NCBI RefSeq assembly: GCF_023716485.1
Contig: NZ_CP092418.1
Location: 2,215,001-2,279,000, forward strand
DNA: 64,000 nucleotides
Source of the DNA: Microbulbifer variabilis
Lineage (GTDB): Bacteria > Pseudomonadota > Gammaproteobacteria > Pseudomonadales > Cellvibrionaceae
Direction: 5' to 3'
Of this stretch, positions 45,437 to 55,784 are shown piece after piece. Every line of letters starts with the position of its first letter. Position 1 is the stretch's first letter. Below the pieces are notes generated by a model, which did no database searches, was not told where the DNA came from, and saw only the letters and a program-made list of their open reading frames with translations. Position numbers and translations under genes: made by a program.

Positions 45437-47266
45437 ATGAAGAAAGTAACCATGCCCCCCCGTAAACCACAGCACGGGGCGCACACCTATCGTCGTTTAC
45501 TCGCGTACGCTCGGCCGCACCTAGCGATTTTTGCTGTTGCAGTGCTGGGATTTTTCCTGTTTTCCACCATGGGCGTCAGCTTAATTGCCGTTACGGAGCT
45601 GCTGTTAGATGCGGTGGGCGCTGGCATCCAAGAAAGCAGAGGTTTTCTCTCGAAATACGTAGCCTCCTATTATCCCGATGGGGTAATGCCACAGGAGACT
45701 GCGCGTTGGCTGGTACCTCTGGCCATGCTCATCATTATTCTGCTGCGTGCGATTGGTAACTTTGTTGGCAGTTATGGTCTCGCCTATGTGGGGCGCGCAA
45801 TTATTCACCAGTTGCGCTCGCAGTTGTTTGAGAAGATTGGCCAGCTGCCTAGTGCCTATTTTGATCGTTACACGGGTGCCTACCTGATTTCCAAAGTCTC
45901 ATACAATGTTGAGCAGGTTACCAATTCCATTACCAAGGCGGTTAAGGTTTTATTTCGCGAGACTTTTACTACCGTTGCGCTGCTGGCTTACTTGTTGTTG
46001 GTGAACTGGAAGCTGACATTGACCTTTTTCCTTTTTGCCCCCTTGATTGCTCTAATCGTGCGTACGGTGGGCAAACGATTCCGTAAACTGAGCCATCGCA
46101 TCCAAAACTCCATGGGTGATGTCACTCATGTTACCCAGGAGGCGATTAATGGCTATCAAGTAGTACGGATGTATGGTGGCCAAGAATATGAGAATTCACG
46201 TTTTGAATCTGCCAGTGACAATAACCGCCGACAATTTATGAAGCTGGTGGTGGCCAACAATGCCAGCGTGTCGGTGATTCAGATTCTGGTTGGCCTATCT
46301 ACTGCAACTATTGTGTGGTTTGCCCTGGCTCCGGGTATGGTGGAATCCATGACCGCGGGGGTCTTTGCCGCTTATATTGGTGCCGCAGCTTCTCTGGCCA
46401 AGCCTGTTCGCAGCCTTTCAGAAGTTTTTGCAGATATTCAGAAGGGAATTGCCGCCGCGGAAAGTATTTTCGAAGTAATGGATACCCCCAGTGAGCCAGA
46501 GGGCGGCCGCGAGGTGTTGCCCAAGCCGGTGCGTGGTGCGGTTACCTTTGAGTCTCTCGATTTTAGTTACGATGAGGCCGCTCCCCAGGTGCTGTCGAAT
46601 ATTAGCTTCTCGGTGGAGCCGGGCGAAACAGTTGCGCTGGTAGGGGCGTCGGGTTCTGGTAAAACAACGCTTGCCAGTCTGCTGGCGCGTTTTTACGAGC
46701 CTACTGGCGGGCGCATCCTTCTTGATGGAGTCGATATTTCAACGGTTCCCCTACAAGATTTACGCCGACATATCAGCATGGTGTCCCAAAATATCGTCCT
46801 ATTTAACGACAGCGTCTATCGCAACATCGCCTATGGCGATTTGGAAGGGGCACCGAAAGAGAATGTCTTGCGGGCTATCGAGTTGGCGCATGCGGCTAAC
46901 TTTATTGAGGAGCTACCTCAAGGTTTGGAAACTGTATTGGGAGACAATGCCCAGATGCTTTCCGGTGGCCAAAGACAGCGATTGTCTATTGCGCGGGCGC
47001 TATTAAAAGATGCACCGGTATTGATTCTCGATGAGGCAACTTCAGCACTGGACAATGAATCAGAGCGCCATATCCAGTCGGCTCTGACAGAAGTTATGAA
47101 AAATCGCACCACCTTTGTGATAGCCCACCGTCTCAGTACGATTGAAAGTGCCGATCGAATCCTGGTTATGGAGAAAGGGCGTATCGTAGAGAGTGGCAAG
47201 CACAGCGAACTGCTCGCCCGCGGTGGGCGATATGCCACATTATTACAACAGCAGACAATGGGTTAG
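45437..47266 (+). CDS. msbA: lipid A export ATP-binding/permease protein
   Basis: A 609-residue fused ABC exporter: six-helix transmembrane domain (about 20-320) and ATPase domain (about 355-600) with Walker A GASGSGKTT, signature LSGGQRQR and Walker B LILDEATSALD. It flips lipid A core across the inner membrane. The ATG at 45437 is the first plausible one; the ATG five codons later is equally possible, and neither has a strong ribosome binding site. lpxK follows after 8 bp. Confidence 0.93.
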   Translation: MKKVTMPPRKPQHGAHTYRRLLAYARPHLAIFAVAVLGFFLFSTMGVSLIAVTELLLDAVGAGIQESRGFLSKYVASYYPDGVMPQETARWLVPLAMLIIILLRAIGNFVGSYGLAYVGRAIIHQLRSQLFEKIGQLPSAYFDRYTGAYLISKVSYNVEQVTNSITKAVKVLFRETFTTVALLAYLLLVNWKLTLTFFLFAPLIALIVRTVGKRFRKLSHRIQNSMGDVTHVTQEAINGYQVVRMYGGQEYENSRFESASDNNRRQFMKLVVANNASVSVIQILVGLSTATIVWFALAPGMVESMTAGVFAAYIGAAASLAKPVRSLSEVFADIQKGIAAAESIFEVMDTPSEPEGGREVLPKPVRGAVTFESLDFSYDEAAPQVLSNISFSVEPGETVALVGASGSGKTTLASLLARFYEPTGGRILLDGVDISTVPLQDLRRHISMVSQNIVLFNDSVYRNIAYGDLEGAPKENVLRAIELAHAANFIEELPQGLETVLGDNAQMLSGGQRQRLSIARALLKDAPVLILDEATSALDNESERHIQSALTEVMKNRTTFVIAHRLSTIESADRILVMEKGRIVESGKHSELLARGGRYATLLQQQTMG

Positions 47267-47274
47267 GGCACTGG

Positions 47275-48309
47275 ATGTCACTGGAAGACTGGTTCAACAA
47301 GCGCTGGTACAAGAAAGACGGTACAAGCCCTGCCTTATCTCTGCTTACGCCTTTGGAGTTGCTCTATAGCGGAGTGAGTAATCGGCGCAGGGTGATCAGT
47401 TCCCGCACCCCACCGGAACCACTATCGGTACCTGTTATTGTTGTAGGCAATATCACCGTCGGTGGTGCCGGTAAGACGCCATTGGTGGCAGAGTTGGCTC
47501 GCTGGCTAAAAGAGCGGGGTAAAAATCCCGGGATTGTTAGCCGTGGCTATGGCGGTCGTGCAGAGCAATATCCCTACCAGGTAACTGCTCAGTCTCACCC
47601 TCTGGAATCCGGTGATGAGCCGCTGATGTTGCATTTGATCACCGGGGTACCGGTGATGGTTTCTCCCAATCGCAGCGAAGCGGCGAGGGCGTTAGTTGAT
47701 TACCACCAGTGTGATGTGATCCTCTCTGATGATGGTTTACAGCATTACAGCCTCTGGCGAAGCTTTGAAATCTGCGTGGTGGATGGCAGTCGCGGTCTCG
47801 GTAATGGGCATATGCTCCCTCGTGGCCCTTTGCGGGAACCCATTAGTCGTTTACAGAGTGTCGATTTGGTGGTGAGTAATGGCGAGCCTGAAGCCAGTGT
47901 GAAACAGCAGTGCGGTGCGCTACTGGAATACCAGATGACTCTGGAGCCTGCCTGCTGGCACCAGTTTAACCTTGATCAGACCTCTACGCTGCGCCTGACC
48001 TCAGGCCCTGAGCCAGGCCCCTGCCATGGGGTGGCAGCGATAGGAAACCCCAAACGTTTTTTCCGCGCACTGCAACGTATGGGCTACAAGGTGATGGAGC
48101 AGCCCTTTGCGGATCATCACCAGTTCAGTCCCCAGGAGCTGCATTTCGATGGCGAGACACCAGTGATTATGACGATGAAAGACGCGGTGAAGTGTCGCGA
48201 TTTCTGGGAGAGTCACTGGTGGGCGCTGGAAGTGCGTGCCAAGTTGTCAGATCTTTTTTATCAGAAGGTGCACCAGCACCTGCAACAGTTCTCCAAAGAT
48301 GAAAAATAA
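47275..48309 (+). CDS. lpxK: tetraacyldisaccharide 4'-kinase
   Basis: A 344-residue membrane-associated kinase that adds the 4'-phosphate to the lipid A precursor. The P-loop is [21 protein letters not shown], and [14 protein letters not shown] is the family's DDGxQH motif. It sits between msbA and kdsB; its end overlaps the kdsB start by 11 bp. The small ycaR gene often found between lpxK and kdsB is absent. Confidence 0.95.
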   Translation: MSLEDWFNKRWYKKDGTSPALSLLTPLELLYSGVSNRRRVISSRTPPEPLSVPVIVVGNITVGGAGKTPLVAELARWLKERGKNPGIVSRGYGGRAEQYPYQVTAQSHPLESGDEPLMLHLITGVPVMVSPNRSEAARALVDYHQCDVILSDDGLQHYSLWRSFEICVVDGSRGLGNGHMLPRGPLREPISRLQSVDLVVSNGEPEASVKQQCGALLEYQMTLEPACWHQFNLDQTSTLRLTSGPEPGPCHGVAAIGNPKRFFRALQRMGYKVMEQPFADHHQFSPQELHFDGETPVIMTMKDAVKCRDFWESHWWALEVRAKLSDLFYQKVHQHLQQFSKDEK

Positions 48310-49066
48310 ACACTCATTTGATGTCATTATTCCCGCCCGCTTTGGCTCCAGTCGTTTACCGGGCAAGCCTTTGGCAGATATTGCCGGCAAACCCATGGTT
48401 CAGCATGTCTTTGAGAGGGCTTGCGAGAGTGATGCAGAGAGGGTCATCGTCGCCACCGACGATATGCGAGTAGCGGAGGCAGTTCGAGGCTTTGGCGGTG
48501 AGGTGTGCATGACCTCTGCTGATCACGCATCGGGCACTGACCGCCTACAGGAAGTCGCTGTTAACCTGGGTTTAGCCGATGACCGTATTCTGGTGAATGT
48601 ACAGGGGGATGAACCCTTAATTCCCGCTCAGGTAATTAATCAGGTAGCCGCTAACCTTGCGGAAAATACCCGCGCCGGTGTGGCTACCCTGTGCGAACCT
48701 ATTCTTGCGGTGGAGGATTTCCGCAACCCTAATATTGTTAAGGTGGTTGCTGCACAATCCGGGTTAGCCCGCTATTTCTCCCGTGCGCCGATACCTTGGC
48801 CGCGCGATGCCTTTGCTGTGCACGCAAATGAGTTGCCGCAGGGGTTGGAACCGCGCCGTCATATCGGTATCTATGCTTATCGTGTAGCGCTGCTGCAAAG
48901 TTTTGTTACTTGGCCAGTGGCGCCGCTGGAGCAGTTTGAAGCCCTAGAGCAGCTGCGTTTTTTGTATCACGATGAGAATATTCATGTGGCTGTTGCCTGC
49001 GCGGAGGTGCCCGGTGGTGTAGACACCGAGCAGGATCTCCAGCGAATGCGTGAGCTTCTCGGTTAA
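48299..49066 (+). CDS. kdsB: 3-deoxy-manno-octulosonate cytidylyltransferase
   Basis: A 255-residue enzyme that activates KDO with CTP for LPS inner-core synthesis. It starts [33 protein letters not shown], the family beginning. Further motifs are [12 protein letters not shown] and [13 protein letters not shown]. The ATG overlaps the end of lpxK by 11 bp, so translation is coupled. Confidence 0.95.
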   Translation: MKNKHSFDVIIPARFGSSRLPGKPLADIAGKPMVQHVFERACESDAERVIVATDDMRVAEAVRGFGGEVCMTSADHASGTDRLQEVAVNLGLADDRILVNVQGDEPLIPAQVINQVAANLAENTRAGVATLCEPILAVEDFRNPNIVKVVAAQSGLARYFSRAPIPWPRDAFAVHANELPQGLEPRRHIGIYAYRVALLQSFVTWPVAPLEQFEALEQLRFLYHDENIHVAVACAEVPGGVDTEQDLQRMRELLG

Positions 49067-49076
49067 AGTTACCTGC

Positions 49077-50092
49077 ATGATAGAAACTGATATTGACCTG
49101 CAGCCCCACAACACCTTGGCAATTTCGGCTCGTAGCGCCCACTTTGCCAGGGTGCAAAACCTGGATCAGCTGCGAGAGGCATTGACCTTTGCCAGAACAC
49201 AGAAACTACCAATCTTACCCTTGGGGGGGGTAGCAATGTTGTGTTGACCGATGATTTCCCAGGTCTTGTTATCCAGGTCGACTTGCGAGGACTTTTAATA
49301 GAGCCCAATAGTCAGGGGCATACTATTGAAGCTGCGGCTGGGGAAAATTGGCACCAGCTGGTTATGGCTACTGTCAACAGTGGCATAGGTGGACTTGAAA
49401 ATCTTGCACTGATTCCCGGTAAGATTGGTGCGGCACCGATCCAAAATATAGGTGCCTACGGTATCGAGTTGTGTGATCGCTTTACAAGCTTGCAGGCTAT
49501 GGAAGTTGCCACAGGTGAGCTGCACGATTTTACTAAAGACGATTGTGGTTTTGCCTATCGGGATAGTGTTTTTAAAGGGCGTCTGCGCGACCAGTATATT
49601 ATTACCCAGGTGAATTTGCAGTTGCCACAAGACTGGCAGCCGCGCGTAGACTACCCGGCACTGCGCCAATATATTTCGCAGCACAATTGGGATGCAAACC
49701 ACCCGACACCTACTCAGATTGCTCAAGCGGTTACTGATATCCGGAGTAACAAACTGCCTTTGCCTACTGAGATCCCCAATGCCGGGAGTTTTTTCAAAAA
49801 CCCGGTGGTAGATACGGATCTCTATCAGAGTCTAAAAGCAGAGCATCCCGATCTAGTTGCTTTCGCGGCCGGCGAGGATTGGAAGCTTGCCGCTGGTTGG
49901 TTAATAGATCGCGCTGGCTGGCGTGGTTTACGGCGCAGTGCGGTTGGAGTCCATGAGCGCCAGGCACTGGTGCTGATTAATCCTGGTAGGGGAGCAGGCC
50001 GTGAATTAGTACAGCTTGCTCAGGATATTGCTGCCGATATACATTCAAAATTTGGTGTTTCCCTCGAGCCGGAGCCACGCTTTTACCCTTAA
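49077..50092 (+). CDS. murB: UDP-N-acetylenolpyruvoylglucosamine reductase, frameshifted as sequenced
   Basis: MurB reduces UDP-GlcNAc-enolpyruvate to UDP-MurNAc in peptidoglycan synthesis, using FAD. The N-terminal part (MIETDIDLQPHNTLAISARSAHFARV to LPILPLGG) and the C-terminal part (VLTDDFPGLVI onwards, with GLENLALIPGKIGAAPIQNIGAYG and NAGSFFKNP) are in different frames. The join is the G-run at 49223-49230: eight G are present, while the family motif LGGGSNVVLTD needs nine. All other parts are intact and full length (about 338 residues if corrected). murB is usually essential, so a homopolymer sequencing error is the likeliest cause; a true frameshift or transcript slippage cannot be excluded. 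Confidence 0.9.
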
Positions 50093-50574
50093 AGCTCAGT
50101 AAATAAACTGCCTTTCGAGTATTCGCAAAGTGCGAGCCCCAAGTCCTGTTTGGCTTTGATGACAGCACTTTATACTGGTTTCTATAAAGAATTCTGCTAT
50201 AGCTGTTAGGAATATAAAAATCTATTGACTATTGCAAAGTACAAATTTTTTTTTTATTTCTTGAATTTTCGTTTCCTCAAGTCATGCGGCAAAGGCCGGC
50301 TTGAGTGCAGAATGATTAGCTGTTACGTTTCTAGGTTATAATTAATCGCTATATACAAGCCAAGATCCTGCGGCCAAACAACAGTTAAACAGCATTTGAG
50401 ACGGTTGTGGCGCTTTGCAGTAGCGTTTTTGTCTGGTATGTTGCGACTGGATTCTTGGGGAGGATCTGCGCGGAGTAGTTTCTCCGTGAGTAAAAAGAAG
50501 AACGCAGTTCAAGAGCACGCGCGAGGGGATTGTACGCCGCGTAGCCACTGCACTTATCCGTAGTTGGGGATAGC
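50093..50574. other. 482-bp intergenic region upstream of the gacA-like gene
   Basis: AT-rich in its first half, including an 11-T run near 50246-50257. Short frames are present but none is convincing. A stem CTCAAG/CTTGAG brackets a GC-rich stretch at about 50277-50304. No tRNA and no gene is recognised; it probably contains the promoter of the response regulator. Confidence 0.5.
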
Positions 50575-51228
50575 TTGATCAAAGTCTTAGTGGTGGATGA
50601 TCACGACCTTGTGCGAATGGGGATTTCGCGCATGTTGAGTGACGTCGAGGATATTGAAGTTGTTGGCGATGCGAATTGTGGCGAAGAAGCGCTGGAATTC
50701 GTGCGTGAGACTGCGGTTGATGTCATCTTGATGGATGTAAAAATGCCAGGAATGGGTGGCTTGGAGGCTACCCGCAAGCTGTTAAACCGCTGTCCTGAAG
50801 TCAAAGTAGTGGCTGTTAGCGCCCTGGATGACGACCTGTTTCCTGGCCGCCTAATGCAAGCCGGTGCTATGGGCTATGTGACCAAGGGGGCAGATCTTGA
50901 AGAGATGGTGCGTGCAATTCATACAGTAATGAATGGTGGAGTTTTTATCAGTAACTCCATGGCTACCAAAATGGCTCTGCGCAATGTCTCAGGTCAATCG
51001 GATAACCTTTCTCCCTTTGAAAAACTTTCTAAACGTGAGTTGCAAACTGCGGACATGATTGTGAATGGAGCCAAGGTTGCTGAGATTGCCAAGTCCCTTT
51101 CGGTCAGCCCTAAAACCGTAAATAGCTACCGTTATCGGATATTTGAAAAGCTGAATATTAACAGCGATGTGGAATTGACCTTGCTTGCCGTCAAGTACCA
51201 GATACTCGACCCCGAAGCAGCGCTCTAA
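50575..51228 (+). CDS. gacA: GacA/UvrY-type response regulator
   Basis: A 217-residue NarL/FixJ-type response regulator: receiver domain (about 1-120) with Asp54 in LMDVKMPG as the phosphorylation site, and a C-terminal LuxR helix-turn-helix (about 145-210, LSKRELQTADMIVNGAKVAEIAKSLSVSPKTVNSYRYRIFEKLNI). Start codon TTG. Its place directly before uvrC is the conserved gacA/uvrY-uvrC arrangement, where it controls small RNAs that titrate CsrA/RsmA. The sensor kinase is not in the window. Confidence 0.93.
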   Translation: MIKVLVVDDHDLVRMGISRMLSDVEDIEVVGDANCGEEALEFVRETAVDVILMDVKMPGMGGLEATRKLLNRCPEVKVVAVSALDDDLFPGRLMQAGAMGYVTKGADLEEMVRAIHTVMNGGVFISNSMATKMALRNVSGQSDNLSPFEKLSKRELQTADMIVNGAKVAEIAKSLSVSPKTVNSYRYRIFEKLNINSDVELTLLAVKYQILDPEAAL

Positions 51229-51267
51229 TATCCGTGTATTTACTGAAGCGGCAAGACCGGTTGTCAG

Positions 51268-53082
51268 ATGTTCGATAGCAAGCGTTTTCTCTCTACAGTT
51301 ACCCGTAAGCCTGGCGTCTATCAAATGTTCGATGCCAGTAACCATATACTTTATGTGGGTAAGGCGAAAAATTTACGCAATCGGCTTGCCAGTTATTTTC
51401 GCAGTTCTGGGCTCACAGCCAAGACCATGGCGCTGGCGCAGAAGATCGGCAACATCGAAGTAACTGTTACTCGTAGTGAAACCGAGGCATTAGTACTCGA
51501 ACAAAGCCTGATTAAATCCCAGCGTCCGCCTTACAATGTGATGCTGAAAGATGATAAGGGCTATCCTTACATCTTTCTTTCCAGTGTTGACACTTTTCCT
51601 CGTATTGCACTCCATCGTGGAGCTAAGCGAAAGAAAGGCCGCTATTTTGGTCCTTTTCCCAATGCCTCTTCTGTACGTGATAGCCTGAATTTTTTGCAAA
51701 AGACCTTTCGTATTCGCTCTTGTGAAGACAGCGTGTTTCGCAATCGATCCAGGCCCTGCCTGCAATATCAGATTGAGCGCTGTACGGCACCCTGTGTAGA
51801 CTTCATCAGTCCCGAGGAGTATCGCCAGGATGTACGCCACGCAGAAATGTTTCTCACTGGCAAGAGCGATAATATTATTCGTGAACTGGCCGATGAAATG
51901 GATGAAGCCTCAAGAGCGTTGGAGTTTGAAAAGGCCGCGCGCTTCAGGGATCAAATATCCGCACTACGGCGTCTTCAAGCGGATCAAGTGGCAGAGGGTG
52001 ATACGGGGGATGTTGATGTCCATGGTGTTGCCACCGAGGGTGGTAGCTGCTGTGTGCATGTACTCTTTATCCGACAGGGGAGAATTCTTGGTAGTCGCAG
52101 CTTTTTCCCCAGTGAGCGATTGGGCTTAAGCCACCCTGAATTGCTTTCGGCCTTTGTGGCTCAATTTTATCTCGGTAGTCCAAGAGAAATTCCCCGTGAA
52201 ATTCTAGCCTCGGAATCTATAGAAGATGTGGTTCCGCTGCAGCAGGCACTCGGTGCTCAGGCAGGGCGAGACATTTCAGTTACCCATAAACTGCGAGGCA
52301 AGCGCGCTACCTGGGTGGAAATGGCCCAGCAGGCGGCTCAGCAGAATTTAAGTAGCCGCACTGCAGCGCAGCAGAAGTTGTTTAGTCGTTTTGAGGCCCT
52401 TCAAGAAGTGCTTGGACTGGAACAGTTGCCTGAGCGGCTGGAATGTTTCGACATCAGCCACTCCTCGGGTGAGGCCACGGTTGCTTCTTGTGTGGTTTTT
52501 GATTCAGGCGGTCCAGTTAAGTCAGATTATCGTCTCTTTAATATTGATGGCATTCAGGCTGGTGATGATTATGCTGCAATGGGGCAGGCACTTAAGCGTC
52601 GCTACACGCGCCTATCGGGAGGTGAGGGTAAGTTCCCTAATATCCTGTTAATTGACGGTGGCAAGGGGCAGGTCAGTCAGGCGGTGGACACCCTCAATGG
52701 CCTGGGCGTTGTAGGTGTTCAGATAATCGGAGTGGCCAAGGGCACTACCCGTAAAGCAGGTTTTGAGACCTTACATATCGTTTCCAGTAATCAGGAACTG
52801 GTACTTTCGGCGGACTCCCCGGCATTGCACCTGATTCAACAGGTTAGAGATGAGGCCCATCGATTTGCAATTACCGGGCACCGCGCGCGGCGTGACAAAA
52901 AACGAAGGGAGTCTCCTCTGGAGGGTATTGCTGGCGTGGGCCCTGCACGTAGACGCGCATTGCTTCGCCATTTTGGCGGTCTTCAGGAAATTAAGAAGGC
53001 TACAGTGACAGAAATTGCTAGTGTAGATGGCATCAGTCGCAAGCTTGCGCAGGATATATACTCGGCACTACATCACGAGTAA
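51268..53082 (+). CDS. uvrC: excinuclease ABC subunit C
   Basis: A 604-residue nucleotide-excision repair nuclease. Domains in order: GIY-YIG nuclease (about 9-95, KPGVYQMFDASNHILYVGKAKNLRNRL), the Cys-rich region (RPCLQYQIERCTAPC), UVR domain (about 200-235), UvrC RNase H-like nuclease (about 380-540, CFDISHSSGEATVASCVVFD) and a C-terminal helix-hairpin-helix pair. It cuts on both sides of UvrB-bound lesions. It starts 39 bp after gacA and may be co-transcribed. Confidence 0.96.
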   Translation: MFDSKRFLSTVTRKPGVYQMFDASNHILYVGKAKNLRNRLASYFRSSGLTAKTMALAQKIGNIEVTVTRSETEALVLEQSLIKSQRPPYNVMLKDDKGYPYIFLSSVDTFPRIALHRGAKRKKGRYFGPFPNASSVRDSLNFLQKTFRIRSCEDSVFRNRSRPCLQYQIERCTAPCVDFISPEEYRQDVRHAEMFLTGKSDNIIRELADEMDEASRALEFEKAARFRDQISALRRLQADQVAEGDTGDVDVHGVATEGGSCCVHVLFIRQGRILGSRSFFPSERLGLSHPELLSAFVAQFYLGSPREIPREILASESIEDVVPLQQALGAQAGRDISVTHKLRGKRATWVEMAQQAAQQNLSSRTAAQQKLFSRFEALQEVLGLEQLPERLECFDISHSSGEATVASCVVFDSGGPVKSDYRLFNIDGIQAGDDYAAMGQALKRRYTRLSGGEGKFPNILLIDGGKGQVSQAVDTLNGLGVVGVQIIGVAKGTTRKAGFETLHIVSSNQELVLSADSPALHLIQQVRDEAHRFAITGHRARRDKKRRESPLEGIAGVGPARRRALLRHFGGLQEIKKATVTEIASVDGISRKLAQDIYSALHHE

Positions 53083-53188
53083 AAATGCAGGGCACAGGCG
53101 GCGGATTTTTTCTCCGGGTTTCTCATTGAGCGTTTCAATTTGTCCCACAGCTTGATAACGTACGCCCTCCGCAAGAACAGAGAAAAGT

Positions 53189-53755
53189 ATGACACTCGCC
53201 AACCAACTTACACTGCTTCGCGTCGCACTGATACCTGTCCTGGTTTTGGTTTTCTATTTACCTTATAAGTGGAGTTACATTGCTTCTGCAGTTATTTTTT
53301 CAGCTGCCGCAGTTACCGACTGGCTTGATGGCTACCTGGCAAGGAAACTTAATCAGAGCACTGCCTTTGGCGCCTTTCTTGACCCTGTTGCAGATAAGTT
53401 AATGGTGGCTACTGCGCTTGTATTACTTGTGGGCCTGCACAAAAGTGCCTGGTTCACGGTGGCTGCAGCCATTATTATCTGCCGTGAGATCGCGGTCTCA
53501 GGTTTGCGCGAGTGGATGGCAGAACTGGGGCAGCGCAGTAGTGTCGCTGTGTCCTATGTCGGGAAGATAAAAACAACCGCACAAATGGCGGCAATCATAG
53601 TTCTTCTTGCTTTTGATGTTCGCGACTTTCCTGTAATGGAAACGCTGGGCTATCTACTGCTGTATATTGCCGCGGCTCTGACCCTTTGGACCATGGTGAT
53701 GTACTTACGAGCAGCCTGGCCTGTATTGATGGCTGATAATCATAAGTCTCTGTGA
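53189..53755 (+). CDS. pgsA: CDP-diacylglycerol-glycerol-3-phosphate 3-phosphatidyltransferase
   Basis: A 188-residue integral membrane enzyme that makes phosphatidylglycerophosphate, the precursor of phosphatidylglycerol. The CDP-alcohol phosphatidyltransferase motif DG-x2-AR-x8-G-x3-D-x3-D is complete in [27 protein letters not shown]. In pseudomonads the gene order gacA-uvrC-pgsA is followed by tRNA-Gly, tRNA-Cys and tRNA-Leu; here no tRNA follows directly. A hairpin with 9-bp arms TAGGTGCCC/GGGCACCTA at 53789-53820 lies downstream. Confidence 0.95.
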   Translation: MTLANQLTLLRVALIPVLVLVFYLPYKWSYIASAVIFSAAAVTDWLDGYLARKLNQSTAFGAFLDPVADKLMVATALVLLVGLHKSAWFTVAAAIIICREIAVSGLREWMAELGQRSSVAVSYVGKIKTTAQMAAIIVLLAFDVRDFPVMETLGYLLLYIAAALTLWTMVMYLRAAWPVLMADNHKSL

Positions 53756-53788
53756 TCTAGATCCCTGTTATTGCCAATCTTGTTATTT

Positions 53789-53820
53789 TAGGTGCCCTTC
53801 TGCATCCTGTGGGGCACCTA
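53789..53820. terminator. hairpin downstream of pgsA
   Basis: TAGGTGCCC and GGGCACCTA (9-bp arms, 14-base loop) lie 34 bp after the pgsA stop. No T-run follows on the plus strand; AAAATAA on the plus-strand side would serve as a weak T-run on the minus strand. Confidence 0.4.
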
Positions 53821-54019
53821 TCCCTCCACGACTTAAATTCTTTCCACTCTGGCAGAACCGCAGGGCCTCTGTAAGTCCTGGCCACTCATAAAAACTTTCT
53901 AGTTGTCGCCACTTATAGCGCTCCTATGACACCTTTCTTCTAGAGTGATGCATTGGGGTTGTAACACTGTTAATAAAAGTATTGCACTTCCAGCCACACT
54001 TACTGAGGGAGGATGGACT

Positions 54020-55729
54020 GTGAAAGTGAGGCAAATCTTGATCGGGTTACTGGTGTTTCTGAGCTGGATGCCTGTGCAGGCACAGATAGTACATGACGCT
54101 GAATACTATGTGTTGAAAATGCAAAATGGTGAGCGCTGGCAGCAAGAAGACTCAGAAATAACCAGGCGGTTACAGGCTCTACGGGATAAATATGGGCAGC
54201 CCCCCAATATTGTTTTCCTTCTCTGGGATGACACCGCCTTTGGCGCTGTTGGATTTCCTGCATTACAAAAAAATTTCGGTTACTCAACACCCAACTTAAA
54301 TAAGATGGCCGCAGAGGGTATCAACTTTACTCGCATGTACTCTGAACCTTCCTGTACCCCAACCCGCGCTGCTGTGCTTACCGGTCGCCATCCGGTGCGT
54401 TATGGCATGGGGGCTGTGGGGATGCCCCATGAATTTTCTGGGCTTCGTGCTGAGGAAGTAACCATTGCGGAGGTGCTGTCCAGAGCCGGGTATGCCACTG
54501 GGTTCTTTGGGAAAGGCCACTTGGGAGATATTGAGGAGAGCTACTTGCACAACCAGGGGTTTGATGAGGCGTTATTTACCCCAATGAACCAGATAACCTC
54601 TCTCTTTAACCCTCAAGCTAATGCCGTAAATGCGGTGCTGGGTATGTTTCCTGAGATATACCCTCCCGACCCTTATCGCCTGGATAATCCCGGTTTGGTT
54701 CCCACCGGTTGGGTCATGAATATTGAAGGTGAAAAAGGACAGCCTGGTAGGGAGTGGTGCGGCACTTCCAATGAGTGTTTCAGCAAGTTCGACCCCGAGG
54801 CGGAGCGTCGTACCATAGCATTCATTCGTAAGAACGCCGAAGCCAACAAGCCTTTCTTTGTGGCCTACTGGCCTAATTTTTTGAATTTTATGGCTGCCTT
54901 TATGCCCAAGCCATCCGTTTCTGGTTTGATGGTGGCGGATTCATTTCCCGCAGTGGATGACTTCGCCGGCCAGTTAATGGCGGAGCTACAAGCGCTGGGT
55001 ATCGCAGAAAACACTCTCTTTGTAGCCATGGCAGACAATGGTCCCATGGTGCACAGTCCCCCTGCGGGTTGGGGTATGCTCCCCATGTTATATCGGGGAG
55101 GCAAAGGGGATTTCACTGAAGGAGGGGTAAGAGTCCCAGCCTTTGCCTGGTGGCCAGGTATGGTTCAACCCGGCCAGGTAGTGGGAGATATTATTCATAT
55201 CGCCGACCTGTACACCACATTTGCCAGGCTTGCTGGCGCCTCTGAGTATATTCCAACCGACAGAGTGGTGGATGGTTTGGATCAGACTGCACTGCTGCTA
55301 AATGGCGATACCCATAGTCGTCGGGATTATGTCTTTATCTATACCGGCAACCAACTAGGAGCTACGGTAAAAGGGCGCTATAAGCGTCACTGGATAGGCG
55401 CTGGTGAGGTTGCGTCTTCAGGGATGCCAGAGGCCTACTACGATCTTTACATGGACCCGCGTGAGGAATATCCGCAATTAGTGCCTTTGATATACACCCA
55501 AGGGCAGTTCAATCATATGGTTGCACGGCATCGGCTCTTTAAGAAAAAGTATCCTGATGTGCCAAGCGGAAAGGGTATCCCCTACACCGGGCTTGCCAAT
55601 GCGCGCCCTGAGACCAAAGCCATTGGCCAACGAGTTCGAGCAGTCGTGGAAGAAATGCCATTTAGCATTGAGGAATACCTGGAGTTTCAAATCCCTGGGG
55701 CCGATAAGGTTGGGGATTGGGGGCATTAA
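54020..55729 (+). CDS. exported sulfatase (arylsulfatase family)
   Basis: A 569-residue type I sulfatase. The GTG at 54020 is chosen because GGGAGG lies 8 bp upstream and it begins a signal peptide ending WMPVQAQ; the open frame reaches further upstream. The maturation motif C-x-P-x-R is present (Cys112, SCTPTRAAVLTGR), where cysteine becomes formylglycine. Metal-binding residues are seen in NIVFLLWDDTAFG and MADNGPMVH. It removes sulfate from an unknown ester, perhaps a marine polysaccharide or aryl sulfate. No formylglycine-generating enzyme or anaerobic maturase gene is in the window. Confidence 0.88.
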   Translation: MKVRQILIGLLVFLSWMPVQAQIVHDAEYYVLKMQNGERWQQEDSEITRRLQALRDKYGQPPNIVFLLWDDTAFGAVGFPALQKNFGYSTPNLNKMAAEGINFTRMYSEPSCTPTRAAVLTGRHPVRYGMGAVGMPHEFSGLRAEEVTIAEVLSRAGYATGFFGKGHLGDIEESYLHNQGFDEALFTPMNQITSLFNPQANAVNAVLGMFPEIYPPDPYRLDNPGLVPTGWVMNIEGEKGQPGREWCGTSNECFSKFDPEAERRTIAFIRKNAEANKPFFVAYWPNFLNFMAAFMPKPSVSGLMVADSFPAVDDFAGQLMAELQALGIAENTLFVAMADNGPMVHSPPAGWGMLPMLYRGGKGDFTEGGVRVPAFAWWPGMVQPGQVVGDIIHIADLYTTFARLAGASEYIPTDRVVDGLDQTALLLNGDTHSRRDYVFIYTGNQLGATVKGRYKRHWIGAGEVASSGMPEAYYDLYMDPREEYPQLVPLIYTQGQFNHMVARHRLFKKKYPDVPSGKGIPYTGLANARPETKAIGQRVRAVVEEMPFSIEEYLEFQIPGADKVGDWGH

Positions 55730-55784
55730 TCACCGGATTTTGATCTGGACAAACTGGTTCAATCATTCGAGAGGCAGGTTAAGG

